From Denitratisoma oestradiolicum (GTDB taxonomy: Bacteria; Pseudomonadota; Gammaproteobacteria; Burkholderiales; Rhodocyclaceae), in the NCBI RefSeq assembly GCF_902813185.1, contig NZ_LR778302.1, positions 1 to 64,000 of the forward strand: a stretch of 64,000 nucleotides of DNA. Reading direction: 5' to 3'. Numbering within the stretch: the first letter of the stretch is position 1; each line of letters opens with the position of its first letter. Below, in pieces: positions 45,120 to 53,145 of this stretch. The position numbers were made by a program, and so were the translations under genes. The notes below the pieces were generated by a model. The model did no database searches. It was not told the DNA's origin and saw nothing but the letters and a program-made list of their open reading frames with translations.

Positions 45120-45171
45120 GATGCACCCCCGGTAATGAAAAGGTCTTCGGGGCGTTATTTTACCAGGATCG

Positions 45172-45298
45172 CCGGTAGGTTTAATGGACTTTTCCGACAG
45201 GAAAAGGCGACCGTGAAAACGGTCGTTAAAACTACCGGGTTTTTCGGCCGCCGGGCCGGAAAACCGAAAAGACGTAAAGTTGTTCCCACGGATGGGAA
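45172..45298. ncRNA. Structured element: multi-hairpin cluster (RNA or ssDNA)
   Basis: CCGGTAGGTTTAA (45172-45184) pairs with TTAAAACTACCGG (45226-45238), one mismatch, and encloses two perfect 7 bp hairpins: CTTTTCC-GACA-GGAAAAG (45189-45206) and CGACCGT-GAAA-ACGGTCG (45208-45225), making a three-way junction. A third stem joins 45237-45249 with 45254-45266 (11 of 13) and a fourth is TTCCCA-CGGA-TGGGAA (45283-45298). No reading frame. It could be a regulatory RNA, a single-strand initiation or ssDNA promoter site, or a res site. Confidence 0.5.
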
Positions 45299-45300
45299 TG

Positions 45301-45328
45301 TGTCACCCGGCCGGTAGGCCGGGTGACA
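45301..45328 (-). terminator. Perfect 12 bp hairpin after radC-like gene
   Basis: TGTCACCCGGCC-GGTA-GGCCGGGTGACA, ten bases beyond the RadC-like stop codon. There is no T run after it, so it may be a terminator-like or transcript-end-stabilising hairpin. Confidence 0.45.
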
Positions 45329-45337
45329 GGCTGCGCG

Positions 45338-45832
45338 TCAGAGCAGCCCGCGTTGGGCGAAGGACACATTGGCCCCGCCGGCCACGACGATGTGATCGAG
45401 CACGCGCACGTCGACCAGCGCGAGCGCGTTCTTCAGCACCTGGGTCAGTGACTCGTCGGCACGCGACGGCTCGGCCAGGCCGGACGGGTGGTTGTGCGCG
45501 AAGATGACGGCGGCGGCGTTGAGGCGCAGCGCGGTCTTCACCACTTCGCGGGGATAGACCGAGGTCTGCGTCAGCGTGCCCCGGAACAGCTCGATGTACT
45601 CGATGACGCGGTTCTGCGCGTCAAGGAAGATCGCGGCGAACACTTCATGCTCCAGGGCACCGAGGCGCAGCGAGAAATAGGCGTTGGCGTCGGACGGCGC
45701 CGAAATCAGGCCGTTGCGCATCACCTTCTCGTCAAGGATGGCCAGCGCGGCCTCGATGACGTGCTCGGCGGTCGCCAGTTGGAACTGGCCGTTGTCGTCG
45801 ATGGTGAAAAGGTCGATGTGCGAAGCGGTCAT
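45338..45832 (-). CDS. radC: RadC-like JAB-domain protein
   Basis: 164 residues from ATG 45832 with GGAG upstream. IFLDAQNRVIEYIELFRGTL, TSVYPREVVKTALRLNAAAV and IFAHNHPSGLAEPSRADESL (HxHPSG...S..D, the JAMM-type metal motif). The helix-hairpin-helix part of chromosomal RadC is missing, as usual for plasmid/prophage copies. Such proteins are common in leading regions; role unknown, perhaps anti-defence or DNA processing. Confidence 0.88.
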   Translation of the reverse strand: MTASHIDLFTIDDNGQFQLATAEHVIEAALAILDEKVMRNGLISAPSDANAYFSLRLGALEHEVFAAIFLDAQNRVIEYIELFRGTLTQTSVYPREVVKTALRLNAAAVIFAHNHPSGLAEPSRADESLTQVLKNALALVDVRVLDHIVVAGGANVSFAQRGLL

Positions 45833-46036
45833 TTGTCGGACTCCAGGAAGTGGGCGGGATTGCCTACTTCCTCTGGATCGGTTCGCAGCGCAGCGGTCAA
45901 GGGTGAAACGGCCATCGGCCGCAAGCGCCCGCCAGGGCGCGCAGCCCTTGACGGCGAGAACGAACTGACACCCTTTGAAGTGACAGGCAATCCCTACCCT
46001 CTGCACACCACGGACCCCTTCGTGCAGTTGTCCAGC

Positions 46037-46050
46037 TTTCGCGCGCGAAA
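46037..46050. repeat. Dispersed palindrome TTTCGCGCGCGAAA, site 13
   Basis: Exact core in the 20 bp palindrome AGCTTTCGCGCGCGAAAGCT (46034-46053), intergenic between the RadC-like gene and the 45-residue gene. Confidence 0.9.
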
Positions 46051-46100
46051 GCTCACTTCAGGCGAAGCCCAAGACGCCGCCGGCCGGCGGCGTCGCCGCG

Positions 46101-46238
46101 TCAGACGGCAACGAAGTGGCCACCGAGGGGGCCGGCGATGATGCAGGGGCGACGGTAGGGACGGCGGGCGCAGTAGCGCAGGACTTCGCGGAGCTGGTCG
46201 GCGCGGACGCGGGAGCAGGGAGGAAGGGGCGCATTCAT
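46101..46238 (-). CDS. Small basic protein, 45 residues
   Basis: ATG 46238 follows a strong AAGGAGATCCAC site. MNAPLPPCSRVRADQLREVL then RYCARRPYRRPCIIAGPLGG. Three Cys and eleven Arg suggest a nucleic-acid-binding or metal-binding miniprotein. The strong ribosome site is the main support. Confidence 0.55.
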   Translation of the reverse strand: MNAPLPPCSRVRADQLREVLRYCARRPYRRPCIIAGPLGGHFVAV

Positions 46239-47019
46239 GTGGATCTCCTTTGGCGGGTAGCGGACCGATCTGGCCGCCTCGCAAAGTCGCCGCAGGCGGT
46301 CGGCCCGAAGGGCGCCGGCAGGGTTTCGGCGCGGTGCAGGGCGACGTGACAGGATGACCGATCGCCAAGGCGCAGCCGAGGCCGCAGCCCGATCGCAGGG
46401 AGGGACCGGGCGAAGGGGCGCGCGAAGCGGCGCCGCAGGCGCCCCGCAGCGAGCGGACGAACTGGCACCCAAGCCCTGCCCTGCCCGCTTGCGGGCAGGT
46501 CTCTAGCGCCGCTGCCGGCGAGGCCGACGAAGGCGATGGGCGGCCAGATCGGGAAGCCGCGAAAGGACGCATGGCGCCACCACTCGGCGGGTAGTGCCGA
46601 CAAAGAAGGCGGGTAACTTCGAGCAGCCACCGCGACCACGCGAACGGTCGGGGGAAGGCGGCCAGGTTGGCAAGGCGGTAAGCGCCCGGAGGGCGCAAGC
46701 GAAAGGGATGTGCAAGGCTGCGCAGCAGTCCCCGCAACGCGGGGATGAGCGCGAATGCGCGAACCTGGAGCAGCCCGGTCGGCCCGCGTAGCGGGACGAT
46801 TCGCCCGGAAGGCAAGAAACAGGCATAGGAAGCCACACAAGAGGGAAGGAAGGCCAAACAGCAGCCGCAACAGCGCCAAGGGAGAAAGCCCGGCCAAGCA
46901 GCGCGCGGTAGCGCGCTCGCCAGAACCGGGCATAGCGGCGGGCCGACAGGCCCGCGACCCCAGCCCGCCGAAGGCGGGCCGCTGCCAGCAGCAGCCGGCG
47001 CGCCACCGCCGCGCGCCCA
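46239..47019. other. Noncoding stretch with repeat copy B
   Basis: About 780 bp without a believable gene on either strand; the open frames are GC-rich artefacts. It contains the second copy of the 120 bp repeat. Confidence 0.5.
46682..46803. repeat. ~120 bp direct repeat, copy B
   Basis: Same orientation and near-identical to 42896-43018, 3.8 kb away; the end reads CGCGTAGCGGGACGATTCGC. Confidence 0.8.
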
Positions 47020-47769
47020 TCACGGCAGCACCCGGAGCTGGTCCACGCCGTAGATCGTCTGAATGCAGCGCGGATCGTGGTCCACCACGCGCCGGCCGGC
47101 GCGGTCGGTGCGGTAGGTCACGGGCTTGTCATCGTGCGCCCAAACGGAACCGTATTCAGGATTGGCGCGATCCACGATCACCCGCTTGCCCACGTCACGG
47201 GACGCGGACGGGTGTGAAGCGGCGACGATTTCGCAGCGAACACCGGGCCGGAAGGCGGACATATCGACGGCGGCCCGGGCCGCCGTCGGCGCGGGCACAG
47301 CGGCCGGCGCCGGCCGGATAGTGCGGGCCTGCGCGGCGTGGGCGTCTTCCAGCTCCAGGGCGAGCCGCACCAGAATCGACAGGTGATAGGAAATATGGGC
47401 GGTCTTGAGGTCCAGCGCGCAGCGCAGGGCCTCAAGTGGGCGCCCACCGCTGGAAATGAGAATGTCGCAGCGGGAAAGGGCGGCCAGCCCGCGCGCGCGC
47501 AGATCGTTGTAACGGGCAATGTCGCGCTGAAGCTCGGCTTGGTTCGAGTCGATCAGCTTGGCCAGGTAGCCCGCACGCGCGGCGGGTGCCACCGGCACGC
47601 GCCGCGCGGAATGCGGGTCCAGCTCGTACCAGTTCGAGCGGATGCCGACGTGTTCCGCCTCGGAATACCGGGCGATCAGCGCCGCGACGGCAGCCGGCGC
47701 GACGGCCGCCACCAGGGCGGCGGCCTCATCGTCGATAGCCTTGTTCTTGGCGTCGTCCTCGGTCGACAT
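47020..47769 (-). CDS. Hypothetical plasmid protein
   Basis: 249 residues, ATG 47769 with GGGAGGG upstream. N-terminal helical region with SEAEHVGIRSNWYELDPHSA and a C-terminal small beta domain (GVRCEIVAASHPSASRDVGK, PEYGSVWAHDDKPVTYRTDR) that looks like an SH3/KOW-like fold. No family recognised. Cotranscribed downstream of the 155-residue gene and the DUF3560 gene. Confidence 0.6.
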   Translation of the reverse strand: MSTEDDAKNKAIDDEAAALVAAVAPAAVAALIARYSEAEHVGIRSNWYELDPHSARRVPVAPAARAGYLAKLIDSNQAELQRDIARYNDLRARGLAALSRCDILISSGGRPLEALRCALDLKTAHISYHLSILVRLALELEDAHAAQARTIRPAPAAVPAPTAARAAVDMSAFRPGVRCEIVAASHPSASRDVGKRVIVDRANPEYGSVWAHDDKPVTYRTDRAGRRVVDHDPRCIQTIYGVDQLRVLP

Positions 47770-47783
47770 GGTGCCGCCCTCCC

Positions 47784-48251
47784 CTACCCGTCCAGCCGGG
47801 CCAGGAGGGGCACGGCGCCATAGTTCCACCAGTCCATGACGCGGTGCAGGGTCTCGTCACGCTCGGCCGCTGTCGCCGTGCTGAAAAGGTTGTGCTGGCG
47901 GATCACGCGGCCAGCGGTGAAGGCGCGCAGGATGTCGAGCGGGGAAGCCGCGCCATCCAGGGCGCGCAGCGCCTCGCGCAAGACAGGATCAGGCACGAAG
48001 GCCGGCGGGAAGGGCTGGCCCTGCTCGCCGGCCGCCGTCGCGGCCTGCTCGATGTCGCGCATGGTCCAGCGGGTCAAGATGCGATCCAGAAGGGCCGCGC
48101 GCCCAGCGCGCACGGTCTCGCGCAGCGCGGCCGCGCGCTTCTCCAGCAGCTCGGCATCGGCGAGCGCGGCGGCCAGGTGGTCGCGGTCGTTGCGGATCGG
48201 GTCGCCCACCTCCGGCAGCAGGTCAACCCAAGGCATGAAAATCGGGTGCAT
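47784..48251 (-). CDS. Hypothetical plasmid protein
   Basis: 155 residues, ATG 48251 after AGGGAG. MHPIFMPWVDLLPEVGDPIR, then helical LLEKRAAALRETVRAGRAAL and VRQHNLF-type end (FTAGRVIRQHNLFSTATAAE). No signal peptide. A hairpin GCCCCGGC-GAA-GCCGGGGC (48271-48289) separates it from the DUF3560 gene, which may stabilise or attenuate the transcript. Confidence 0.6.
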   Translation of the reverse strand: MHPIFMPWVDLLPEVGDPIRNDRDHLAAALADAELLEKRAAALRETVRAGRAALLDRILTRWTMRDIEQAATAAGEQGQPFPPAFVPDPVLREALRALDGAASPLDILRAFTAGRVIRQHNLFSTATAAERDETLHRVMDWWNYGAVPLLARLDG

Positions 48252-48302
48252 GGTGCGTACTCCCTGAGAGGCCCCGGCGAAGCCGGGGCGTGTGGTGGTG
48301 GG

Positions 48303-50363
48303 TCAGGCGGTCAAGGTGAAAAGAGCGATGTTCACGGCGGTGCCGGAGTCCGCGAAGGTGTCGGGCGGCAGGTCTTCCCATTCGCCGCCGCGCTGCTCCA
48401 CCAGCGGCCGGAGCTGGGCGTTCTGGCGCGGCCCATTGGCGCAGATCGCCACCAGCTTGCCGCCCGGCTTCAGGAAGGCCAGGGCGTGGCGGATATGCTT
48501 GATGTCGTCGGCGTTCGCAAAGGGCGGATTCATCAGAATGCGGTCGAATGATCCCCACAGGGTTTCGGGCGTGCATTGCAGGAAGTCACCGATCACCACG
48601 GCGCGGCGGGTCGCATCGAGGCGGCCGCCCAAAGAGGCGTTAATCTCCACGGCCACCACTTCGCAGCCCTCGGGCAACTGGTCGAGAATGCGACCAGTGC
48701 CGGCGCTCGGCTCCAGCACGCGCATTCCGGGCTCGATGTCGGCCAGTTCCACCATGCGCGCAGCCAGGCGCGCCGGGGTGGGGAAGAGCTGCGGGGCGCT
48801 CACAACCTGCACCCCGCCGGCCTTGAGCTGGTCGCGCATAGCCTGGAAGGCTGCGGCCGGGTTCTCGGCCGCCGCCTTGGCGGCTTCATTCTGCGCGGTG
48901 CCGGTCTCGCAAGTGGCGCAGTCGATGGCCTGATGGCCGGCGACGTTGGGCTTGCTGCACGTCGTCGCGGTGGTCTGGTAGCCGCAGGGCTCCACGGCCG
49001 CCGGCACTCGCTCCAGTTTCACCGGCTCGGCGGCCACGGCCGCCGGCGGATCGACGCGCTTGGCGTCGGTGATGAAAACATTGGGGTAGGAATGGCGCTT
49101 GTTGAAGTCCGATTCCTTCGGCATGCAGTAGCAGCCCATGCAGGTGCGGACGCGATGCGCGCCGGCCGTGTCCGTGGCCTTGATCTTGTTGGTGCCTTTG
49201 TAGTCCTTGGGCACGCGGTCATATTCGGCCTTGGTCATATGGGCAAAGCCTTCGCCCGGATAGTTCACCAAGGGCGGCAGCTTGGTGGCCTTCTCGACCA
49301 AGGCGGCCTGTTCGGCGGTCGGGGCCTGGTATTCCTTGATTTCCTCGATGCCGCGCACGCGCACATAACGCGCGTTGGTGGTGACGCTCACGGGCTTGCC
49401 GTCCTTCTTGTTGACGCGGACCACGATCAGCCATTCGTTATCAATCAGGACACGCCCGCCGGGCTGGATGTCCTGGCCCTCGGCCTTCAGGCCGCCTTGC
49501 TCGTCCAGCATGGCGCGTTCGTAGCCGATGCGGTTCTCGTAGTGCTCCAGCCAGCGGCGCGCCCATGCCATCGTGCGCTCATGGGCAGGGATGGCGATAT
49601 CGCGGGCCTGCGCGGCGTCGATGATGCCGCCATCGAGGGCGGACCAAAGAGACATGGCGCCTTCGTACTGCGAAGCCGGCGGGTTGCGCGGATAGTCGGT
49701 CAGGCTGAAGCAGCGGGAAATGTGGTCATAGTTGGCGATGGCCTTGGCCTGGTCGAGCGTCAGGCCCTCGGCGCGCCAATGCTTCAGGAACTGTTCCGCC
49801 TCGGCAATCGCGCGCTCCTGTTTGCGCTTGTCGGCCTCCAGGCCCTTGATGCGGCGATGCCGGACGGCCGGCAATTCCTTGTATTTCGCATGGCGCAGGG
49901 CGCCGGCTGCACGGTGCTTCCAGTATTCCGACGTTTCCCACATCTTCACGGCACGGCGCATGCCGTTCTCGATCCGCTCGGCATCCTTGCGCGCGCGGCG
50001 CTCGCTGTGGTGCCCCACCAGGATCGGCTGACCGAAGGGGATGCCGTCAGCGATGGAGGAAACAGCCCTGCGGGCCGACTCGGCATCACTGGCGCGCTTG
50101 TCGCTGTAGTCGCCGAACCGGTCGGCGCGTTCCTCGGCGCGCTCAACCAAGCTTGTATCCTCGTCGCCAATCTCGCCGCACAGCTCAAGCAACAGGTCTT
50201 CGCGGGCCGGCGTCCACATCGGCGCCACGAAAAGCTCTTGACGCGGTGCCCACTTGAAACCGGCCGCCTTCACGCGCTCATAGGTCGCGCTGTCCAGGCG
50301 CGAAGAGCTGTAAAGGCGCAGCTTGTTGTCATCGGGCGAATAGGTGGCGGTCATGGTCTGCAT
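48303..50363 (-). CDS. DUF3560 protein fused to an N6-adenine-type methyltransferase domain
   Basis: 686 residues from ATG 50363 with GAGGAAG upstream. N-terminal DUF3560 (TATYSPDDNKLRLYSSSRLD, VKAAGFKWAPRQELFVAPMW) with repeated Asp/Arg helices; a central region with VRTCMGCYCMPKESDFNKRH and a Cys cluster; a C-terminal Rossmann methyltransferase with MRVLEPSAGTGRILDQLP (motif I) and FDRILMNPPFANADDIKHIR (NPPF, motif IV). Such proteins modify DNA and are typical early genes in leading regions, plausibly protecting incoming DNA. Preceded by the repeated promoter block. Confidence 0.82.
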   Translation of the reverse strand: MQTMTATYSPDDNKLRLYSSSRLDSATYERVKAAGFKWAPRQELFVAPMWTPAREDLLLELCGEIGDEDTSLVERAEERADRFGDYSDKRASDAESARRAVSSIADGIPFGQPILVGHHSERRARKDAERIENGMRRAVKMWETSEYWKHRAAGALRHAKYKELPAVRHRRIKGLEADKRKQERAIAEAEQFLKHWRAEGLTLDQAKAIANYDHISRCFSLTDYPRNPPASQYEGAMSLWSALDGGIIDAAQARDIAIPAHERTMAWARRWLEHYENRIGYERAMLDEQGGLKAEGQDIQPGGRVLIDNEWLIVVRVNKKDGKPVSVTTNARYVRVRGIEEIKEYQAPTAEQAALVEKATKLPPLVNYPGEGFAHMTKAEYDRVPKDYKGTNKIKATDTAGAHRVRTCMGCYCMPKESDFNKRHSYPNVFITDAKRVDPPAAVAAEPVKLERVPAAVEPCGYQTTATTCSKPNVAGHQAIDCATCETGTAQNEAAKAAAENPAAAFQAMRDQLKAGGVQVVSAPQLFPTPARLAARMVELADIEPGMRVLEPSAGTGRILDQLPEGCEVVAVEINASLGGRLDATRRAVVIGDFLQCTPETLWGSFDRILMNPPFANADDIKHIRHALAFLKPGGKLVAICANGPRQNAQLRPLVEQRGGEWEDLPPDTFADSGTAVNIALFTLTA

Positions 50364-50383
50364 GTCGGTCTTCCTCGTGAAAC

Positions 50384-50425
50384 GGGTTGAAGATGGTCTA
50401 AGCGGCTGGGGTCTGGTCTGCTCAC
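50384..50425 (-). promoter_or_regulatory. Shared 5' leader motif (DUF3560 gene)
   Basis: Minus-strand GGTGAGCAGACC...CTTAGACCATCTTCAACCC. The same arrangement precedes the genes starting at 51780, 53060, 53592, 55628 and 60445. Confidence 0.6.
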
Positions 50426-50471
50426 CGTCACCCCTGCCGGGGCATCGCTCCATCACTGAAGCAATGCCGTC

Positions 50472-50503
50472 ATTCTACCCCGCGAACTATTGACCGTCAA
50501 TAG
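50472..50503 (-). promoter_or_regulatory. Promoter with palindromic operator, site 2
   Basis: Minus-strand TTGACG (50495-50500), 17 bp spacer, TAGAAT (50472-50477). The perfect inverted repeat CTATTGAC-C-GTCAATAG (50487-50503) covers the -35. Drives the DUF3560 operon. Confidence 0.75.
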
Positions 50504-51236
50504 TTTGACGAAGAAAAACCATCTTTTTTTGCACCCTCCCGGCCTTGCGCTTTTCCCCTGCCGACCGGAACCTGGAGCCCTCGGGCCGGGGTTTGGGGGC
50601 CGGAACAGGCCCCCAAGGTCTCGCCGTTCGTCGCCCCGCAGGGGCGCATGCTCCCCTACCCCCTTCGAGCACCCACATGGCCAGCGGAGCGCGGGGCCGG
50701 CCTTTGCACTGCACCGTCTACCTATCGCCTCGGCGTCCAGGGGCACGCAGGACGGGCGCGGTCAAGGGTGAAACCGGAAGCCGCACGCGGAGCGCAGCCG
50801 CAGGCGAGCACCGAACGGGTGAGGATTTCAGGGCGCAGCCCGGCCCTTGACCGGAGAAGCCCGGCCGGAGGGCACCATGACGACGAATCAAGGCGAAGGG
50901 AGCGGTGCAGTGCGGCCCCGCGCGAAGCGGATTCAGCGCACCAGCGCCGGCACACCACGGATTCAGATCCACGTTCCCGACTTTCGCGCGCGAAAGTCGC
51001 CCGACCAGGCCGCCAGGCCCAGCCGGTCAGGGCTCGCCCTGTCCGGCGCCCCAGGGGGACGCCAAGCCCGCGCGGCGGGGGTTCGCGTAGCGATCCCCCA
51101 GGAGGCAAGCGCAGCGCGCAGCGCCGCAGGCGCGAAGGCGTCAGGGATTGAAGCCCGCCAGGGGCGAGACTAGACCGGCTCGCCGGTCGACGGCTCGATG
51201 CGCAGCACGAAAGCCCGGCCCCGCAGGGGAGACGCC
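50487..51236. repeat. ~750 bp dispersed direct repeat, copy 2
   Basis: Almost identical to 53689-54439; the few differences I see lie in the first 120 bp. It starts with the promoter/operator and includes one dispersed palindrome. No convincing gene; rich in short inverted repeats such as GGCCGGAACAGGCC. Confidence 0.92.
50982..50995. repeat. Dispersed palindrome TTTCGCGCGCGAAA, site 14
   Basis: Exact core, 22 bp palindrome 50978-50999, inside repeat copy 2. Confidence 0.9.
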
Positions 51237-51422
51237 CTAACGACGGCGGGAATTCTGGTGTAACAGGTCATAGACGCCCTGCCCTTCGCTGTGCTGGCAA
51301 TACTGGCACCAGCGGAGCATTCCCGTAGCCGTGGCCCGCCATTGCGTCATGCCGCGCTTTGCACACGCCAGGCAAAGCCCACGTTTCGGCTTGCGGGAAC
51401 CGAAGCCCTGGCCAGCTCTCAC
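51237..51422 (-). CDS. Small zinc-ribbon-like protein
   Basis: 61 residues from a GTG at 51422; ATG 51350 is an alternative. Two CxxC pairs in KRGLCLACAKRG and LRWCQYCQHSEG suggest a zinc ribbon. The ribosome site is weak. It ends exactly where repeat copy 2 begins. Confidence 0.4.
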   Translation of the reverse strand: MRAGQGFGSRKPKRGLCLACAKRGMTQWRATATGMLRWCQYCQHSEGQGVYDLLHQNSRRR

Positions 51423-51549
51423 GCCCACGCTGAACACCCGGAGAAGGGCCACGCCGGGACGGCGAAGCCGTACCGGCCTAGCGCAGCAGGATGCCGCGCG
51501 GCGGGGCGCAGCCCCAAGAGCGCCCGCCCGCGCAGGCGGGCGGGGGTCA

Positions 51550-51780
51550 TCAGCATTGCCAGTTGGCGCGGAAGCCGCGCCAGTCGCGGGCCACAAAGCC
51601 CGTGGCCGATTCGAGCGCGGCGGCCAGGGTCTCGGCGCGCCCATGGGTCGAGTGGCGGCGGATCGCGGCCGCGAACTCGGCTAGGGTCAGGCGGGAACCC
51701 CAGCGCACCAAGTAACCCCATGCGGCGATGGCGTGGCGAATCAGTTCGTTGGTGGCGGTGTCGGTGGTGGTCTTGCTCAT
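51550..51780 (-). CDS. Hypothetical 76-residue protein
   Basis: ATG 51780 with AAGGAT upstream (51786 also possible). MSKTTTDTATNELIRHAIAA, WGYLVRWGSRLTLAEFAAAI. Helical. Preceded by the shared leader motif. Confidence 0.6.
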   Translation of the reverse strand: MSKTTTDTATNELIRHAIAAWGYLVRWGSRLTLAEFAAAIRRHSTHGRAETLAAALESATGFVARDWRGFRANWQC

Positions 51781-51792
51781 GGCCATATCCTT

Positions 51793-51838
51793 GGGTTGGA
51801 TGGTCTAAGGGTGACGCGCACGCGCGGGCCTGCTCGCC
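51793..51838 (-). promoter_or_regulatory. Shared 5' leader motif (76-residue gene)
   Basis: Minus-strand GGCGAGCAGGCC...CTTAGACCATCCAACCC, 15 bases before the ATG at 51780. Confidence 0.6.
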
Positions 51839-51848
51839 CTGGTGTGCG

Positions 51849-52166
51849 TCAGCGGATCGCAGCGGCGGCATCCAGCTCGGGCACGGCGCGGGATTCGTCC
51901 AGGCGCAAGCGGGATTCAGGAACCGGGAACCACGGGCAATCCCAGTCCAGCAGGTAGCGCGCGCCGTTCGCGTACTGGCCGCACGGCGAAGCCGGGCGCT
52001 GATAGAAGCCGGTGACGCGCAAGGGAAACTCAATGCCCGCCGGGTTCGTGTAGATCACCGGATCGCCGGCTTTGAACCGCAAGGGCTGGCCGTTCTCGGG
52101 TGCATAGGGCTTTTGCGCGTCGTGCCGGGCGGTGACTTCCGCGGCCCATTCGTGGTGGCTGCTCAT
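51849..52166 (-). CDS. Hypothetical 105-residue protein
   Basis: ATG 52166 after GAAGGACG. MSSHHEWAAEVTARHDAQKP, then PLRFKAGDPVIYTNPAGIEF, a beta-rich middle that looks like a small barrel, and GARYLLDWDCPWFPVPESRL. No family recognised. Between DUF932 and the 76-residue gene. Confidence 0.6.
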   Translation of the reverse strand: MSSHHEWAAEVTARHDAQKPYAPENGQPLRFKAGDPVIYTNPAGIEFPLRVTGFYQRPASPCGQYANGARYLLDWDCPWFPVPESRLRLDESRAVPELDAAAAIR

Positions 52167-52235
52167 GGTGTCGTCCTTCGTGTAGTGGCGGGAGGGAGGC
52201 CCGGCCGCGCGTACAGCGTGGCCGGGCGGCTCGGG

Positions 52236-53060
52236 TTAGCCCTTCAGGCGGCGCATTTCTTCAGCCAGCACCCACAAGGCGCGGTTGAGCTTCACATTCT
52301 GGTCAATGCCATTGACCGGGCGCGTGGTCGTGGTCCGGCCGGCACGGTTGCGGCCGCGCAAGCCACCTTTCAGCAAGTTCTCTTGCACGCGATTGAACGT
52401 GGTCCACATATCGTCGCGGCGGTCCTCGAAGCGGCGCGGGGCCAGCACCTGGGTTTCAGTGACCGGCGCGGCGCCTGCGTCCTCGTCGTACTTGAGCATC
52501 AGCGCAGCACGGGCAAAGGCGGCCTGCTCGCCGGGATTGACCGTCAACGCCTGCATGGCTTCGCGCTGCTCGCCGATGGTCTCGAAGCTATCCAGCACCT
52601 TGAAGGCGCCTTCGATGACTTCGCCCACCACGTCGCCGTTATGGCGCACCCGAATATCGTTCGTCGTCTCGCCGCACACCATGCCGTTCTGGCAGACGAA
52701 GCGGAACATGCCGGCGAGCATCTGATAGCTGCTCGTGCCGTCGTGGCTGTTCAGCAGGATGATTTCGTTCGCCTCCCGGCCGGCGATCTGGTCGGCGTGA
52801 CGCAGGCGGATCATGTGCTTGGTGTGCTCGCGCTTGCCGTCGTCGCGGACACGGGTTTGGCAAGCCATGAAGGGCTGGAAGCCCTCGCGGCGCAGGCCAT
52901 TCAGCACGTCGATGGTCGGAATGTAGGTGTACCGCGAAGAGCGGCTTTCGTGGGCGGCCTCAGCGAAGATCGAGGGGGCCACGGCGCGGATTTCCTCGTC
53001 GGACAGCGGACGATCAGCACGGGTGCCGGTGGCGTTGCGGAAGCGGCTTGCGAGTTGCAT
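52236..53060 (-). CDS. DUF932 (YfjQ/phage-plasmid-like) protein
   Basis: 274 residues, ATG 53060 after AGGAG. YTYIPTIDVLNGLRREGFQP, MIRLRHADQIAGREANEIIL, SSYQMLAGMFRFVCQNGMVC and EGAFKVLDSFETIGEQREAM match DUF932 proteins, which are common in plasmid leading regions and phages. Function unknown, likely anti-defence or DNA metabolism. Follows ssb in the operon and carries the shared leader motif. Confidence 0.85.
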   Translation of the reverse strand: MQLASRFRNATGTRADRPLSDEEIRAVAPSIFAEAAHESRSSRYTYIPTIDVLNGLRREGFQPFMACQTRVRDDGKREHTKHMIRLRHADQIAGREANEIILLNSHDGTSSYQMLAGMFRFVCQNGMVCGETTNDIRVRHNGDVVGEVIEGAFKVLDSFETIGEQREAMQALTVNPGEQAAFARAALMLKYDEDAGAAPVTETQVLAPRRFEDRRDDMWTTFNRVQENLLKGGLRGRNRAGRTTTTRPVNGIDQNVKLNRALWVLAEEMRRLKG

Positions 53061-53072
53061 TTGTGTTCTCCT

Positions 53073-53124
53073 GGGAGTTGATGACGGTCTAGGGGTTGAA
53101 GGACTGGCGCATCGGCCTGCTCGC
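53073..53124 (-). promoter_or_regulatory. Shared 5' leader motif (DUF932 gene)
   Basis: Minus-strand GGCGAGCAGGCC...CCTAGACCGTCATCAACTCC before the ATG at 53060. Confidence 0.6.
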
Positions 53125-53145
53125 CTGGCGCGCCAGGGCGGAAAA

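Noticed and set aside
42442..46803. CRISPR array or integron cassettes in the repeat-rich leading region
   Set aside because: The repeats are few, long and diverged with unequal spacing; no cas genes, integrase or attC-type sites were seen.
46239..47019. Minus-strand frame of about 260 codons across this stretch
   Set aside because: Residue composition is random-like (Arg/Ala/Pro/Cys-rich), it crosses the 120 bp repeat, and no motif or start signal supports it.
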